Positions 53,522 to 63,784 of a DNA stretch of 64,000 bases are shown one piece after another (position 1 is the first letter of the stretch; every line of letters starts with the position of its first letter). The notes under the pieces are model-generated. The model was not told where the DNA came from. It searched no databases and worked only from the letters and a program-made list of their open reading frames with translations. Both the position numbers and the translations under genes were made by a program. This stretch comes from Burkholderia glumae LMG 2196 = ATCC 33617 (lineage in GTDB: Bacteria; Pseudomonadota; Gammaproteobacteria; Burkholderiales; Burkholderiaceae), in the NCBI RefSeq assembly GCF_000960995.1, contig NZ_CP009435.1:3472001-3536000 (forward strand), read 5' to 3'.

Positions 53522-56116
53522 TCAGCGTTCCATCCAGTAACGGCGATGGGCCGCTCGATAGCGCTCGATCTGCAACCCGCCGCCCGCTTGCGCGAGCGTG
53601 CCGGTCTTGCCGAGCAGCGTGCTGACCTCGCCGTCGCGATCAGTGCGTGCGAGCGGCACGCCACGCTCGACGAAGCGCGCCCAGACCGTCGGATGCGGAT
53701 GCCCGAACCGGTTCGCGTAGCCGAGCGGGAACCACGCGCTGCGCGGCGCGATCGCGTCGACGAACGGCTCCCACGACGAGGTTCGGCTGCCATGGTGCGG
53801 CACCACCAGCACGTCGGCCGCGAGACGCGCGCGCGATGCGGCCAGCAGCGCCCGCTCGGCGCCGCGTTCGATATCGCCGGTCAAGAGTGCTGCCTGGCCG
53901 CCCGCCGAGACGCGCAGCACGCACGAACGCGCGTTCGACGCGGCGGCCCGCGGGCCGTCGCGCGGCCACAGCACCGCGAAGGTGACGCCGTCCCAGCGCC
54001 AGCGCTGCCCGGCCGCGCAGACCAGACGGTCGCGCACGCCGCCTTCGCGCGCGCGCCGCCACAACGGGGCGTCGCGCGGCAGGCTGCCCGTCAGCTGGCG
54101 CACCGGCAGCGCCTCGAGCACGGCGGCCGCGCCGCCCGCGTGATCGGCGTCGGGATGGCTGATCATCAGCGCATCGAGCGCGTGGATGCCGCGCGAGCGC
54201 AGATATGGCACCACCACGCGCTCGCCGGCGTGCGTCGATTCGGCGCCGGGCCCGGCATCGAACACCAGAACGTGGTGCGCCGTCTCGACCACCGCGGACA
54301 AGCCCTGCCCGACGTCGAGCAGGGTCAGCCGGAACGCGCCGGGCGGCGGCGCCTGCGACGGCGGCAGCACGAACGGCAGGCAGGCAAGCGGCGCCGCGCA
54401 GCGCAGCGGCCAGCCGCGCGGCATCAGCGCCCAGCCCATGCCGATGCAGGCCGCCACCAGCGCGGGCCAGTGCGGCGACGGCATCCACAGCATCGTGCGC
54501 CCATCCATGCCGGCTGCGTCGAAGCCCGCGAACAGCACGGCGAGCAGCGCCCGCGCGGCCCGCAGCGCCAGCGCGTCGAGCGGCGCGGGCAACGCCACGC
54601 CGGCCAGCACGAGCGGCGTGACCAGCAAGCTCACCCAGGGAATGGCGACGGCGTTGGCCGGCGCGCCGCCGAGCGGAATCTGGCCGAACCAGACCACCGT
54701 CAGCGGCGCGAGCCCGAGCGTCACCGCGTACTGGGTGCGCACGCCCGCGACGAAGCGCGGGCCGGCACGGCGCAGACGCTCGCGCAGCACGCGCCGGGCG
54801 GCCCGCATGACGGCGGCCAACGCCGAACGGACGGGCGACGCGGCCGGCGGCGATGCCGGCATGCCGGTCGCCGTCCGCTCCGGCTCGCCCGCCGCGGCGA
54901 AATCGGGATCGCCGCGAACTGAGCGCCGGACCCGGCGCCCCGACACCGCGAACAGGATCACCGCCACCGCGCAGAACGACAGCCAGAAGCCCGGCGCGAG
55001 CACGGCCCACGGGTCCGCGATCAGCACGCAGCCGAGCGCGAACGCGAGCGTCGTGGAGGGCGCGACGGTGCGCCCGCTCAGATAGGCGACGCAGGCGGCC
55101 GTCAGCATCCACCAAGCGCGCTGCGCCGGCACGTTGAAGCCGGCGAGCGCGGCATAGGCGCCGGCCGCGCAGACGGCCATGCAGGCGCCCGCGTACTGGG
55201 CCGGCAAAAACAGCGGCAACGCGCGGCCGCGCAGCGAGGCGCGCCGCCACAGCGCCGCCGCGAGCGCGCCCGCGAACCCGCCGACGAGGCTGATGTGCAG
55301 GCCCGAGATCGCCACCAGATGGCTCGTGCCGGTGGCGCGCAGCACCTGCCAATCGCCCTGCGAGATGTCGTCCTGCGCGCCGATCGCGAGCGCGATGACG
55401 ATCCCCGCGTGCGGCGCACCGCCGAGCACCGCGCGAATCCGCTCGCGCAGCGCGAAGCGCAGCCGGTCGATGGCCGCGCGCGGCATGGGCAGTCCGGTAT
55501 GCAGCCCCACCTGCCCGCCCGGTTCCAGGCGCGCCGCGAGGCGCGGCGACGACACATAGCCGAGCGCGCGAATGCCGTTCGCGAGCCAGCCCGCCTCCGC
55601 GTCGCGCCCGCCCCGGTTCGCATGGCCGTGCGGGCGCTTCAGCCGCACCGTCAGGCGCCAGCGTTCGCCGGGGCGCATCACGGGCGGGGCCGGCTGGCGG
55701 CCGCGTGTGATCCACGCCAGCCGCAGCCGGGCCGGAAACCGCGCAAGCCCGGCCTCGTTGCCGTCGACCTCGAGCACGAAGCGCAGGCCCGCGTCGTCGC
55801 GCACCGGCAGGCCATGCACGACGCCGGTCACGACGATGTCGCGCCGCTCCCATTCGAGCGGCAGCGAGTCGGCGAGCCGCCAGTGCGCACGCACGGCGGC
55901 ATACGCGAAGCCGATCAGCACCGCCAGCGTCAGCATCGCCGCGCCCGCGGCCCATCGCATCGCGCGGCGGTCCGCGGCCCGCCGCCAGCGCCACGCCGCA
56001 GCGGCCAGCACCGCGCAGGCCGTCGCCACCAGCGCCAACCCCAACGGATCCGGCAGCACGGCCTGCCGCTGCAACAGCACGATGCCGAGCGCGAACGCGA
56101 TCCAGCCTTCCCGCAT
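53522..56116 (-). CDS. comEC: DNA internalisation competence protein ComEC/Rec2
   Basis: ComEC forms the inner-membrane channel that takes up single-stranded DNA during transformation. It is 864 residues: N-terminal membrane segments and an OB-like ComEC_N domain (about 1-220), the competence membrane domain (about 230-580), and a C-terminal beta-lactamase fold (about 600-850; VFDAGPGAE, ISHPDADHAGG, VLVVPHHGS). It follows tatD on the same strand. Confidence 0.95.
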   Translation of the reverse strand: MREGWIAFALGIVLLQRQAVLPDPLGLALVATACAVLAAAAWRWRRAADRRAMRWAAGAAMLTLAVLIGFAYAAVRAHWRLADSLPLEWERRDIVVTGVVHGLPVRDDAGLRFVLEVDGNEAGLARFPARLRLAWITRGRQPAPPVMRPGERWRLTVRLKRPHGHANRGGRDAEAGWLANGIRALGYVSSPRLAARLEPGGQVGLHTGLPMPRAAIDRLRFALRERIRAVLGGAPHAGIVIALAIGAQDDISQGDWQVLRATGTSHLVAISGLHISLVGGFAGALAAALWRRASLRGRALPLFLPAQYAGACMAVCAAGAYAALAGFNVPAQRAWWMLTAACVAYLSGRTVAPSTTLAFALGCVLIADPWAVLAPGFWLSFCAVAVILFAVSGRRVRRSVRGDPDFAAAGEPERTATGMPASPPAASPVRSALAAVMRAARRVLRERLRRAGPRFVAGVRTQYAVTLGLAPLTVVWFGQIPLGGAPANAVAIPWVSLLVTPLVLAGVALPAPLDALALRAARALLAVLFAGFDAAGMDGRTMLWMPSPHWPALVAACIGMGWALMPRGWPLRCAAPLACLPFVLPPSQAPPPGAFRLTLLDVGQGLSAVVETAHHVLVFDAGPGAESTHAGERVVVPYLRSRGIHALDALMISHPDADHAGGAAAVLEALPVRQLTGSLPRDAPLWRRAREGGVRDRLVCAAGQRWRWDGVTFAVLWPRDGPRAAASNARSCVLRVSAGGQAALLTGDIERGAERALLAASRARLAADVLVVPHHGSRTSSWEPFVDAIAPRSAWFPLGYANRFGHPHPTVWARFVERGVPLARTDRDGEVSTLLGKTGTLAQAGGGLQIERYRAAHRRYWMER

Positions 56117-56368
56117 CGCGCCTCCCGTCCCGCGCGCCGCGAAGGCGACGCATCATGCGAGTCATTATGCGGACCCTCGAACGCGCCGGGGCGTCATGGC
56201 CCACGCGCTGGCCGAACGGGAGCGTGCGGAGCGGTGAAGTGCGGCGGCGCCGCCGCATCGCGCGACGGCAACCCGGCGCGTCAGAGGGCGGGAAACAGGA
56301 AACCAGAGGACGAAAACAACGAACGGAGCCGCGCGGCCAAGCGGCCAAGCGCCCGAGCGGCGCCTCGC

Positions 56369-57157
56369 TCAGTCCGGCACGCCGCTAAGACGCGGCAACG
56401 CCGCCAGTGCATTCGCCGAGGTCGCGCGCGCGATCGCGTCGGCCGCGCTGCCGCGCAGTGCGGCGATCGCCGCGCCGATGCGCGGCACCTGGTCGGGCGT
56501 GTTGCGCTGCTTGTAGCGCCACTCGGGGGCGATGTCGGGGGCGTCGGTTTCCACCACCAGCGCCTCCAGCGGCAGTTGTTCCGCGAGCCGCCGAATCTGT
56601 CGCGCGCGCTCGAACGTCACGTTGCCGCCGAAGCCGAGATGCAGCCCGTGCGCGATGAACGCCTCGGCCTGCTGAAAGCTGCCGTTGAACGCGTGCGCGA
56701 TGCCGCATCGCACGCCGTAGCGGCGCAGGCCGGCCAGCACGCGGTCCTGCGACTTGCGTACGTGGCAGAGCACCGGCAGGTCGAACTCGCGCGCGAGCCT
56801 CAGCTGCTCGTAATAGAAATGCTCCTGGCGCGAATTGTCGAGTCCGTCCACGAAGTAATCGAGGCCGATCTCGCCGATCGCGACGAAGCGCGGATCGGCA
56901 AGGCTCGCCTCGATCTCCAGGCGCAGGCGCTCGAGATCCTCGTCGCGCGCGGCCGGAGTCAACAGCGGATGGATGCCGAGCGCGTAGCTGCCGCCCGCGG
57001 TGCGATGCGCGAGTTCGCGCACCACCTCGAAATTGCCGCGCCCGACGCTCGGGATCACGATGCCCGACACGCCCGCCGCCCGCGCCGCGCACGCCACCGC
57101 GTCGCGGTCCGCGTCGAATTCACCGGCGTCGAGATGGCAGTGCGTATCGATCCACAT
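56369..57157 (-). CDS. tatD: TatD-family deoxyribonuclease
   Basis: The protein is 262 residues, starting MWIDTHCHLDAGEFD with the D-T-H-x-H metal motif. Other ligands are in GEIGLDYF, LPVLCHVRKS, IAHAFNGS and ETDAPD. TatD-type enzymes are metal-dependent nucleases. It lies four bases after lolD, so it is in the lolC-lolD-tatD transcript. Confidence 0.94.
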   Translation of the reverse strand: MWIDTHCHLDAGEFDADRDAVACAARAAGVSGIVIPSVGRGNFEVVRELAHRTAGGSYALGIHPLLTPAARDEDLERLRLEIEASLADPRFVAIGEIGLDYFVDGLDNSRQEHFYYEQLRLAREFDLPVLCHVRKSQDRVLAGLRRYGVRCGIAHAFNGSFQQAEAFIAHGLHLGFGGNVTFERARQIRRLAEQLPLEALVVETDAPDIAPEWRYKQRNTPDQVPRIGAAIAALRGSAADAIARATSANALAALPRLSGVPD

Positions 57158-57161
57158 GGCC

Positions 57162-57914
57162 TCAGGCGGGCACGGCCGGCTCCGCGTGCAGCACGCCGTC
57201 GCGCAGCCGCAGGATACGGTCGCAGCGCGCGGCCAGCTCAGGGTCGTGCGTGACGATCACGAAGCTCGTGTCGAGCGTGCGCGACAATTCGAGCATGAGG
57301 TTGAACACATGATCGGCGGTGCTGCCGTCGAGGTTGCCGGTCGGCTCGTCGGCCAGCACGCAGGCCGGCTTCGTGACGAGCGCGCGCGCCACCGCCACAC
57401 GCTGCCGCTCGCCGCCCGACAGCTCGCCGGGGCGATGCTTGGCGCGATGGCCGAGACCGACCCGCTCGAGCATCTCCTGCGCTTGATGGCGCGCCTCGGC
57501 CGTGGACAAGCGGCGAATCCGCAGCGGCATCGCGACGTTGTCGAGCGCCGAGAATTCCGGCAGCAGATGGTGGAACTGATAGACGAAGCCGAGCGCGCGA
57601 TTGCGCAGATCGTTGCGTTCGCGCTCGGCGAGCCGCGTAAACGGCTTGCCGAGCAGCGCCACCTCGCCCGTGCCCGGCTCGTCGAGCCCGCCCAGCACGT
57701 GCAGCAGCGTGCTCTTGCCGGAGCCGGAGGCGCCCACGATCGCGAGCTTCTCGCCGCGATGCACGGTGACCGAGGCGCTCGCCAGCACGCGCACGTCCAG
57801 GCCGCCCTGGCCGAACGACTTGGTGATGCCGCTCGCCTCGAGCACGACTTCGCGCGCGCCGGCCCGTTGATTGTCGTTCTGGTTCATTGCCTGTTCCACG
57901 ATTCGGTCATTCAT
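57162..57914 (-). CDS. lolD: Lipoprotein-releasing ABC transporter ATPase LolD
   Basis: LolD powers the LolCDE complex that releases outer-membrane lipoproteins to LolA. It is 250 residues with Walker A GASGSGKST, signature LSGGERQRVA, Walker B CVLADEPTGNLDG and switch VTHDPELAA. It overlaps the end of lolC by eight bases, so it is co-translated. Confidence 0.96.
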   Translation of the reverse strand: MNDRIVEQAMNQNDNQRAGAREVVLEASGITKSFGQGGLDVRVLASASVTVHRGEKLAIVGASGSGKSTLLHVLGGLDEPGTGEVALLGKPFTRLAERERNDLRNRALGFVYQFHHLLPEFSALDNVAMPLRIRRLSTAEARHQAQEMLERVGLGHRAKHRPGELSGGERQRVAVARALVTKPACVLADEPTGNLDGSTADHVFNLMLELSRTLDTSFVIVTHDPELAARCDRILRLRDGVLHAEPAVPA

Positions 57915-59160
57915 AGCGCAGCGCCTCCGCCGGACGCACCTTCGCGGCGCGCCAGCTCGGATAGAGCGTGGCCACGGCCGACAGCACGAACGCGATCACG
58001 CCGATCCGGATCACGTCGCCCGCGACGAGCTGCGACGGCAGTTCGCTGATGAAATAGACCGACGGCGGCAGGAACTGCACGCCGAACGCGTGCTCGATCA
58101 TCGGAATCAGCCACGGAATGCTCCAGGCGATCAGGCTGCCGAGCGCGACGCCCGAGAGCGTGCCGACGAAGCCCACCGTCACGCCCTGCACCACGAAGAT
58201 CTTCATGATCGAGCCGGGCTGCGCGCCGAGCGTGCGTAGGATCGCGATGTCGGCCTGCTTGTTGGTGACCGTCATCACCAGCGACGAGACGAGATTGAAC
58301 GCCGCCACCGCGATGATCAGCGTCAGGATGATGAACATCATGCGCTTCTCGATCTTCACGGCCGAGAACCAGGTCTTGTTCTGCTGGGTCCAGTCACGGA
58401 TGTAGAGCTCGCCCGACAGCGAATGCGACAGCTCCACCGCCACCTGCGGCGCGCGCTGCATGTCCTTCAGGCGCAGCCGCACGCCGGTCGGCGCGGGCAG
58501 GCGGAACAGCGTCTGCGCGTCGTGGATGTCGATCATCGCGAGCGTGCTGTCGTATTCGTAATGCCCCGACTCGAACACGCCCACCACCGTGAACTGCTTC
58601 AGGCGCGGCAGCATGCCGGCCGGCGTGATGGTGCCTTCGGGCGCGACCAGCGTGACCTTGTCGCCCACCGTCACGCCGAGATTGCTGGCCAGCGCGGTGC
58701 CCAGCACGATGCCGAAGCCGCCCGGCTGCAGCGCCGCGAGCGAGCCGGCCCGCATGTCCTTGCCGACGTCCGACACCTGCGGCTCGAGGGTGGGGTCGAC
58801 GCCGCGCAGCATCACGCCGCTCACGGCATCCTGGCGCGTCAGCAAGGCCTGGGCCTCGACATAGGGCGCGCTGCCGATCACCTCCGGGTTGCGGCGCGCC
58901 TCGCTGGCGGTCCGCTGCCAGTCCGGCATCGAGCCGGTCGGCGAGAAGATCTCCACGTGCGCGAGCACCGACAGCATGCGGTCGCGCACCTGGGTCTGAA
59001 AGCCGTTCATCACCGACAGCACGACGATCAGCGCCGCGACGCCGAGCGCGATGCCGAGCATCGACACGGCCGCGATGAACGAGATGAAACCGTTGCCGGT
59101 CGTGCGTTTGCCGGCACGCGTATAGCGCCAGCCGATCTGCCATTCGTACGGGAGTTTCAA
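57907..59160 (-). CDS. lolC: Lipoprotein-releasing permease LolC/LolE
   Basis: This is the membrane partner of LolD. I choose TTG 59160 (LKLPYEWQIGWRYTRAG), with AAAAGGA seven bases before, giving 417 residues; GTG 59175 and an ATG at 59232 are alternatives. A first membrane segment (FISFIAAVSMLGIALGVAAL) is followed by a periplasmic domain (about 50-270) and three more segments near the C-terminus (VTVTNKQADIAILRTLGAQP between). Only one permease gene is present here, as in beta-proteobacteria with a LolF-type partner. Confidence 0.92.
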   Translation of the reverse strand: MKLPYEWQIGWRYTRAGKRTTGNGFISFIAAVSMLGIALGVAALIVVLSVMNGFQTQVRDRMLSVLAHVEIFSPTGSMPDWQRTASEARRNPEVIGSAPYVEAQALLTRQDAVSGVMLRGVDPTLEPQVSDVGKDMRAGSLAALQPGGFGIVLGTALASNLGVTVGDKVTLVAPEGTITPAGMLPRLKQFTVVGVFESGHYEYDSTLAMIDIHDAQTLFRLPAPTGVRLRLKDMQRAPQVAVELSHSLSGELYIRDWTQQNKTWFSAVKIEKRMMFIILTLIIAVAAFNLVSSLVMTVTNKQADIAILRTLGAQPGSIMKIFVVQGVTVGFVGTLSGVALGSLIAWSIPWLIPMIEHAFGVQFLPPSVYFISELPSQLVAGDVIRIGVIAFVLSAVATLYPSWRAAKVRPAEALRYE

Positions 59161-59496
59161 GCGGGTCCTTTTCACTGGTTGCGGCGGCCGCAGCCGGCCG
59201 CGCATTCCGGCACGCGGCGCGCGGCATCGCATCGTCGATCACGCGCGAAGTTTGCCACATCTTGCTTAAGCATCTCTGAAAAAACGCCGCACCGGTCAGC
59301 GGCAGCGGACGCCCGCCGACATGCCGGACTCAGGCCGGCAACCGGCCGGCCGGCGCACCGCCGGGGCGCACCCGGCAGCATTTCGGACGGCCCGCCGGAC
59401 GAGCACCCGGCACCCGGCCCGGCCGGCCCTCCGGTGTCGCGCAGCGCGCTGCCGGAGCCGCCCGACCCAGCCGTTTGGCCTACAATGCGCACCATC
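59161..59496. other. Divergent lolC/rpfE-like upstream region
   Basis: This is 336 bases between divergent genes, GC-rich, with no supported gene. TACAAT at 59481-59486 is a -10-like box only eleven bases before the chosen start of the rpfE-like gene; it would give an almost leaderless messenger if the later ATG 59533 is not used. Confidence 0.45.
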
Positions 59497-60603
59497 ATGC
59501 CTGCCCGCCCTTCCCCCCGTCGCCTCCATTTCATGCTGCCGTTCGCCCTGCCGCGCGCCGCCGACGCGGCCGCGTCGCTGCGCGATCTGGCCAGCCCCGC
59601 GCTGGCCGCCCTGCTGGCCCGCGCGCACCTCGTCGAGCACATGCCGGGCGAGGACTTCCAGCGCACGCTGCCGCACGAGCGCTGGCTCGCCGCGCGCTTC
59701 GGCGCGATCGACGGCGACGCGGCCGACGAGGCGCCGCTCGCCCCGTACATGCTGCTCGCCGACGGCGGCACGCCCGGCGACACGCCGTGGGCCTGCGTGC
59801 AGCCGGTCCATGTGCAGATCGCAACCGATCATCTGGTGCTGATCGATCCCACCGCGCTGGCCCTGCCCGAGGCCGAGGCGGCCACCCTGCTCGCCGTCGC
59901 GCGCCCGCTCGTCGAGGAGCTCGGGGTGCGGCTGCAGGCGCCGGACCCGCGGCGCTGGTATCTGTCGAGCCAGGCGCTCGCGGCGCTGGCCGGCGCCGCG
60001 CCGCTGCGCGCGAGCGGCCGCAACATCGAGATCTGGCTGCCGCACGAAGCGAAGACGGGCGAGCGCTCGCGCCTCTGGATGAAACTGCAGAACGAGGTGC
60101 AGATGGCCTGGTTCGGACACCCCGTCAACGAGGCGCGCGAGGCGCGCGGCCAGTTCAGCGCCAACTCGATCTGGTTCCACGGGCAGGGCACGCTGCGGCC
60201 CGTCACGAGCCCGTTCGCGCGCGTGCTGTCGAGCGCGAGCGCGACCCGCGGGCTCGCGCTCGCGGCGCGGGTGCCGGCCGCCGCGCCGCCGGCCGCGTTC
60301 GGCGCGCTGGAGGCGGCCGGCATGGCGCCCGACATCAGCGGCGGCGACGGGCGCGCGACGCTGATCGAACTCGACACGCTCACCGTGCCGTTCATCCAGC
60401 AGGACTGGCACGGCTGGCGCGCGGCGCTCGACGAGCTCGAGCGCGACTGGTTCGCGCCGGCGCTCGCCGCGCTGCGCACGGGCGGGCTGCACGAACTCGC
60501 GCTCACGCTCTGCGGCGACACCAGCTCGACGACGCTCGCCGTGACGCGCGGCGCGCTCCGCAAATTCTGGCGGCGCCGCACGCTCGCCTCCCTGTTCGAA
60601 TAA
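59497..60603 (+). CDS. RpfE-like/phosphoglycerate-mutase-like hypothetical protein
   Basis: The protein is 368 residues from ATG 59497; ATGs at 59485 and 59533 are also in frame. It has no signal peptide or membrane segment. Internal stretches (ANSIWFHGQGTL, GRNIEIWLPHEAKTGERSRL) match proteins annotated in beta-proteobacteria as RpfE or phosphoglycerate-mutase-like; the activity is not established. It is nine bases before recJ and followed by prfB and lysS, the same cluster as rpfE-recJ and prfB-lysU in the Xanthomonas rpf region. I call it by that synteny, not by a verified activity. Confidence 0.7.
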   Translation: MPARPSPRRLHFMLPFALPRAADAAASLRDLASPALAALLARAHLVEHMPGEDFQRTLPHERWLAARFGAIDGDAADEAPLAPYMLLADGGTPGDTPWACVQPVHVQIATDHLVLIDPTALALPEAEAATLLAVARPLVEELGVRLQAPDPRRWYLSSQALAALAGAAPLRASGRNIEIWLPHEAKTGERSRLWMKLQNEVQMAWFGHPVNEAREARGQFSANSIWFHGQGTLRPVTSPFARVLSSASATRGLALAARVPAAAPPAAFGALEAAGMAPDISGGDGRATLIELDTLTVPFIQQDWHGWRAALDELERDWFAPALAALRTGGLHELALTLCGDTSSTTLAVTRGALRKFWRRRTLASLFE

Positions 60604-60612
60604 GCACACCGC

Positions 60613-62307
60613 ATGACCCGAATCGTCACCCGCCGCGCCTCCCCCGCCGACGCCGAAGCCCTCGCACGGCACGGCCTGCACCCCGTGCTCGCCCGCCTCT
60701 ACGCGGCGCGCGGCGTCACCTGCCCCGAGGACATCGAGACCACGCTCGCACGGCTCGTGCCGCCCGGGGGCCTAAAGGGCTGCGACGCGGCCGCCGCGCT
60801 GCTGGCCGACGCACTGGCCGCCGGCAAGCGGATGCTGGTGGTGGCCGACTACGACTGCGACGGCGCGACCGCCTGCGCGGTAGCGGTACGCGGGCTGCGC
60901 ATGCTCGGCGCGACCATCGACTATCTGGTGCCGAACCGGTTCGAGTACGGCTACGGCCTCACGCCCGAGATCGTCCGGCTCGCCGCCGCGCGCCGGCCCG
61001 ACCTGCTGATCACGGTCGACAACGGCATCGCCAGCGTCGAGGGCGTGGCTGCCGCCAACGCGCTCGGCATCGACGTGCTGGTGACCGACCACCACCTGCC
61101 CGGCAGCACGCTGCCGGCCGCGCGCGCGATCGTGAACCCCAACCAGCCCGGCTGCACATTCCCGAGCAAGCACATCGCCGGCGTCGGCGTGATGTTCTAC
61201 GTGCTGCTCGCGCTGCGCGCCGAGCTGCGGCGCCGCAACGCGTTCGATGCCGCGCGCCCCGAGCCGCGCCTGGACGGCCTGCTCGACCTCGTCGCGCTCG
61301 GCACCGTGGCAGACGTGGTGCGCCTCGACGGCAACAACCGCGTGCTGGTGGCGCAGGGCCTGCAGCGCATCCGCAACGGCCGCATGCAGCCCGGCATCGC
61401 CGCGCTGTTCCGCGCCGCCGCGCGCGAGGCGCGCAGCGCCTCGGCGTTCGACCTCGGCTTCGGCCTCGGGCCGCGCCTGAACGCGGCGGGCCGGCTGTCG
61501 GACATGTCGCTCGGCATCGAATGCCTGACCACCGACGACGCCGGCCGCGCCTGGGAGCTGGCGCAGCAGCTCGACACCATGAACCGCGAGCGCCGCGAGA
61601 TCGAGGCCGGCATGCAGCAGCAGGCGCTGGCCGACCTGGCCAGCGTCGATCCGGCCGAGGCGGCCACCATCACGCTGTTCAATCCCGACTGGCACCAGGG
61701 CGTGATCGGCATCGTCGCGGGCCGGCTCAAGGAAAAGTTTCACCGGCCGTCGTTCACGTTCGCGCACGCCGACGACAGCGGCGCGCGCGTGAAGGGCTCG
61801 GGCCGCTCGATTCCCGGGTTCCATCTGCGCGACGCGCTCGACCTCGTCTCGAAACGCGAACCGGACCTGCTCGTCACGTTCGGCGGCCACGCGATGGCGG
61901 CCGGCGTCACGCTCGAGACGCACAACGTGCCGCGCTTCGCGGCCGCGTTCGAGGCGGTGGCGCGCGAATGGCTGTCCGCCGACGCGCTCGCGCGCGTGAT
62001 CGAAACCGACGGCGACCTTGAAGACGCCTATTTCACGCCGCAGTTCGTCGAGCTGATCGACGCAGCCGTCTGGGGCCAGGGCTTTCCGGCGCCGCTGTTC
62101 TCGGGCGAGTTCGAGGTGGCCTCGCAGACGCTCGTCAAGGACAAGCACCTGAAGCTGCAGCTGGCGCGCGGCCGCCAGCGCTTCGGCGCCATCTGGTTCA
62201 ACCACACCGAACCGCTGCCCGCGCGCGCGACGCTCGCCTACCGGCTCGCAGCCGACACCTGGAACGGCGTCACGCGCGTGCAGTTGATCGTCGAACACGC
62301 GGCCTGA
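60613..62307 (+). CDS. recJ: Single-stranded-DNA-specific exonuclease RecJ
   Basis: RecJ degrades single-stranded DNA 5' to 3' in recombination and mismatch repair. It is 564 residues with the DHH-family motifs VADYDCDGATA, ITVDNGIASVEG, TDHHLPG and FGGHAMAAG. Near the end the OB domain is seen (FSGEFEVASQTLVKDKHLKL). It lies nine bases after the rpfE-like gene, likely co-transcribed. Confidence 0.96.
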   Translation: MTRIVTRRASPADAEALARHGLHPVLARLYAARGVTCPEDIETTLARLVPPGGLKGCDAAAALLADALAAGKRMLVVADYDCDGATACAVAVRGLRMLGATIDYLVPNRFEYGYGLTPEIVRLAAARRPDLLITVDNGIASVEGVAAANALGIDVLVTDHHLPGSTLPAARAIVNPNQPGCTFPSKHIAGVGVMFYVLLALRAELRRRNAFDAARPEPRLDGLLDLVALGTVADVVRLDGNNRVLVAQGLQRIRNGRMQPGIAALFRAAAREARSASAFDLGFGLGPRLNAAGRLSDMSLGIECLTTDDAGRAWELAQQLDTMNRERREIEAGMQQQALADLASVDPAEAATITLFNPDWHQGVIGIVAGRLKEKFHRPSFTFAHADDSGARVKGSGRSIPGFHLRDALDLVSKREPDLLVTFGGHAMAAGVTLETHNVPRFAAAFEAVAREWLSADALARVIETDGDLEDAYFTPQFVELIDAAVWGQGFPAPLFSGEFEVASQTLVKDKHLKLQLARGRQRFGAIWFNHTEPLPARATLAYRLAADTWNGVTRVQLIVEHAA

Positions 62308-62495
62308 GCGGGCGCGAAAGCGCTGCCGGCGCCGCCGGCGCCGCCGGCGAGGCGGATCGCCCCGCTTCGGCCGCGGCAGCGGCGCGAGCCCGCGCCCGAC
62401 GCCGGCCGCGGCCCGCCGCCGCTGTTCCTGTCCGATTTTCCCGCATGCCGGCGGTGCGGCGCCGCGCGCCTGCCCGGCGGCGCGCCCCGGTCGGC

Positions 62496-62501
62496 TATAA
62501 T
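62496..62501 (+). promoter_or_regulatory. -10 box (TATAAT) of prfB
   Basis: There is a perfect TATAAT 37 bases before the prfB start, giving a leader of about 30 bases. No clear -35 is seen in the GC-rich stretch upstream. Confidence 0.5.
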
Positions 62502-62538
62502 TTCGCCTTTTCACGAAGCCGGAAAAGCGATCAACACC

Positions 62539-63643
62539 ATGGAAGCGGAACGCCTCAACGCGATCGAAAGCTCTCTCTCGGACCTGCGCCGGCGCGCGGG
62601 CGAGCTACGGGGGTATCTTTGACTACGACGCCAAGTCCGCGCGTCTAGCCGAAGTCAACAAGGAACTCGAAGACCCGAACGTCTGGAACGATTCGAAGAA
62701 CGCCCAGGCGCTCGGCCGCGAGAAGAAGTCGCTCGAGGGCGTCGTGCTGACGCTGAGCGCGCTCGACGACGATCTGCGCGACGCGAGCGACCTGTTCGAG
62801 CTGGCGCGTGAAGAGAACGACGAGGACACGCTCGTGGCGAGCGAGAGCGATGCCGCCGCGCTGGAAAAGCGCGTGGCGGACATCGAGTTCCGCCGGATGT
62901 TTTCGAACCCGGCCGATCCGAACAACTGCTTCATCGACATCCAGGCCGGCGCGGGCGGCACCGAGGCCTGCGACTGGGCGTCGATGCTGCTGCGCCAGTA
63001 CCTGCGCTACTGCGAGCGCAAGGGCTTCAAGGCCGAAGTGCTCGAGGAATCCGACGGCGACGTGGCAGGCATCAAGAATGCGACGATCAAGGTGACGGGC
63101 GACTACGCCTACGGCTTCCTGCGCACCGAGACCGGCATCCACCGCCTCGTGCGCAAGTCGCCGTTCGACTCGTCGGGTGGCCGCCATACCTCGTTCTCGT
63201 CGGTGTTCGTCTATCCCGAGATCGACGATTCGATCGAGGTCGAGGTGAACCCGGCCGATCTGCGCATCGACACCTACCGGGCTTCCGGCGCGGGCGGCCA
63301 GCACATCAACAAGACCGACTCGGCGGTGCGCATCACGCACATGCCGACCGGCATCGTGGTGCAGTGCCAGAACGACCGCTCGCAGCACCGCAACCGCGCC
63401 GAAGCGATGGCCATGCTGAAGTCGCGCCTCTACGAGGCCGAGATGCGCAAGCGTCAGGCCGAGCAGGACAAGCTCGAGTCGAGCAAGACGGACGTGGGCT
63501 GGGGCCATCAGATCCGCTCCTACGTGCTGGACCAGAGCCGCGTGAAGGATCTGCGCACCAATGTCGAAATGAGCAACACCAAAGCCGTGCTCGACGGCGA
63601 CCTCGACGACTTCATCGGCGCGAGCCTGAAACAGGGCGTCTGA
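62539..63643 (+). CDS. prfB: Peptide chain release factor 2, with programmed +1 frameshift
   Basis: RF2 ends translation at UGA and UAA. The gene starts at ATG 62539 and reads 27 codons to CTT TGA C; skipping T 62620 continues as GAC in the next frame, for 367 residues. The stop recognition motif SPF (VRKSPFDSS) and the catalytic GGQ (SGAGGQHINK) are present. Because the in-frame stop is UGA, low RF2 favours the shift: this is the standard autoregulation. Confidence 0.97.
62607..62623 (+). promoter_or_regulatory. Programmed +1 frameshift site of prfB
   Basis: The site CGGGGGTATCTTTGAC contains the internal Shine-Dalgarno-like GGGGG, three bases of spacing, CTT and the TGA stop. The same element acts in E. 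coli prfB. It controls whether full RF2 is made. Confidence 0.93.
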
Positions 63644-63784
63644 GCGCTTGCGGCGCCGCGCCTGCGGCCGCCTGCGGGCAGCGAGCCGGCGCCGCAAGCG
63701 GCGTGCGGCATGCCAGGCAGCGGCCCGCGCCGCCGCTGCCTGGCTGCACGCCGCACCCGAGTTACCCATCGAATTCCGACCATC

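Noticed and set aside
53640..56348. 902-codon minus-strand frame overlapping comEC
   Set aside because: Arg/Ala-rich out-of-frame shadow; comEC itself has all family motifs.
62318..62354. Tandem GCCGGCGCC repeats between recJ and prfB
   Set aside because: Three short GC-rich copies, common by chance in such DNA, with no gene or signal attached.
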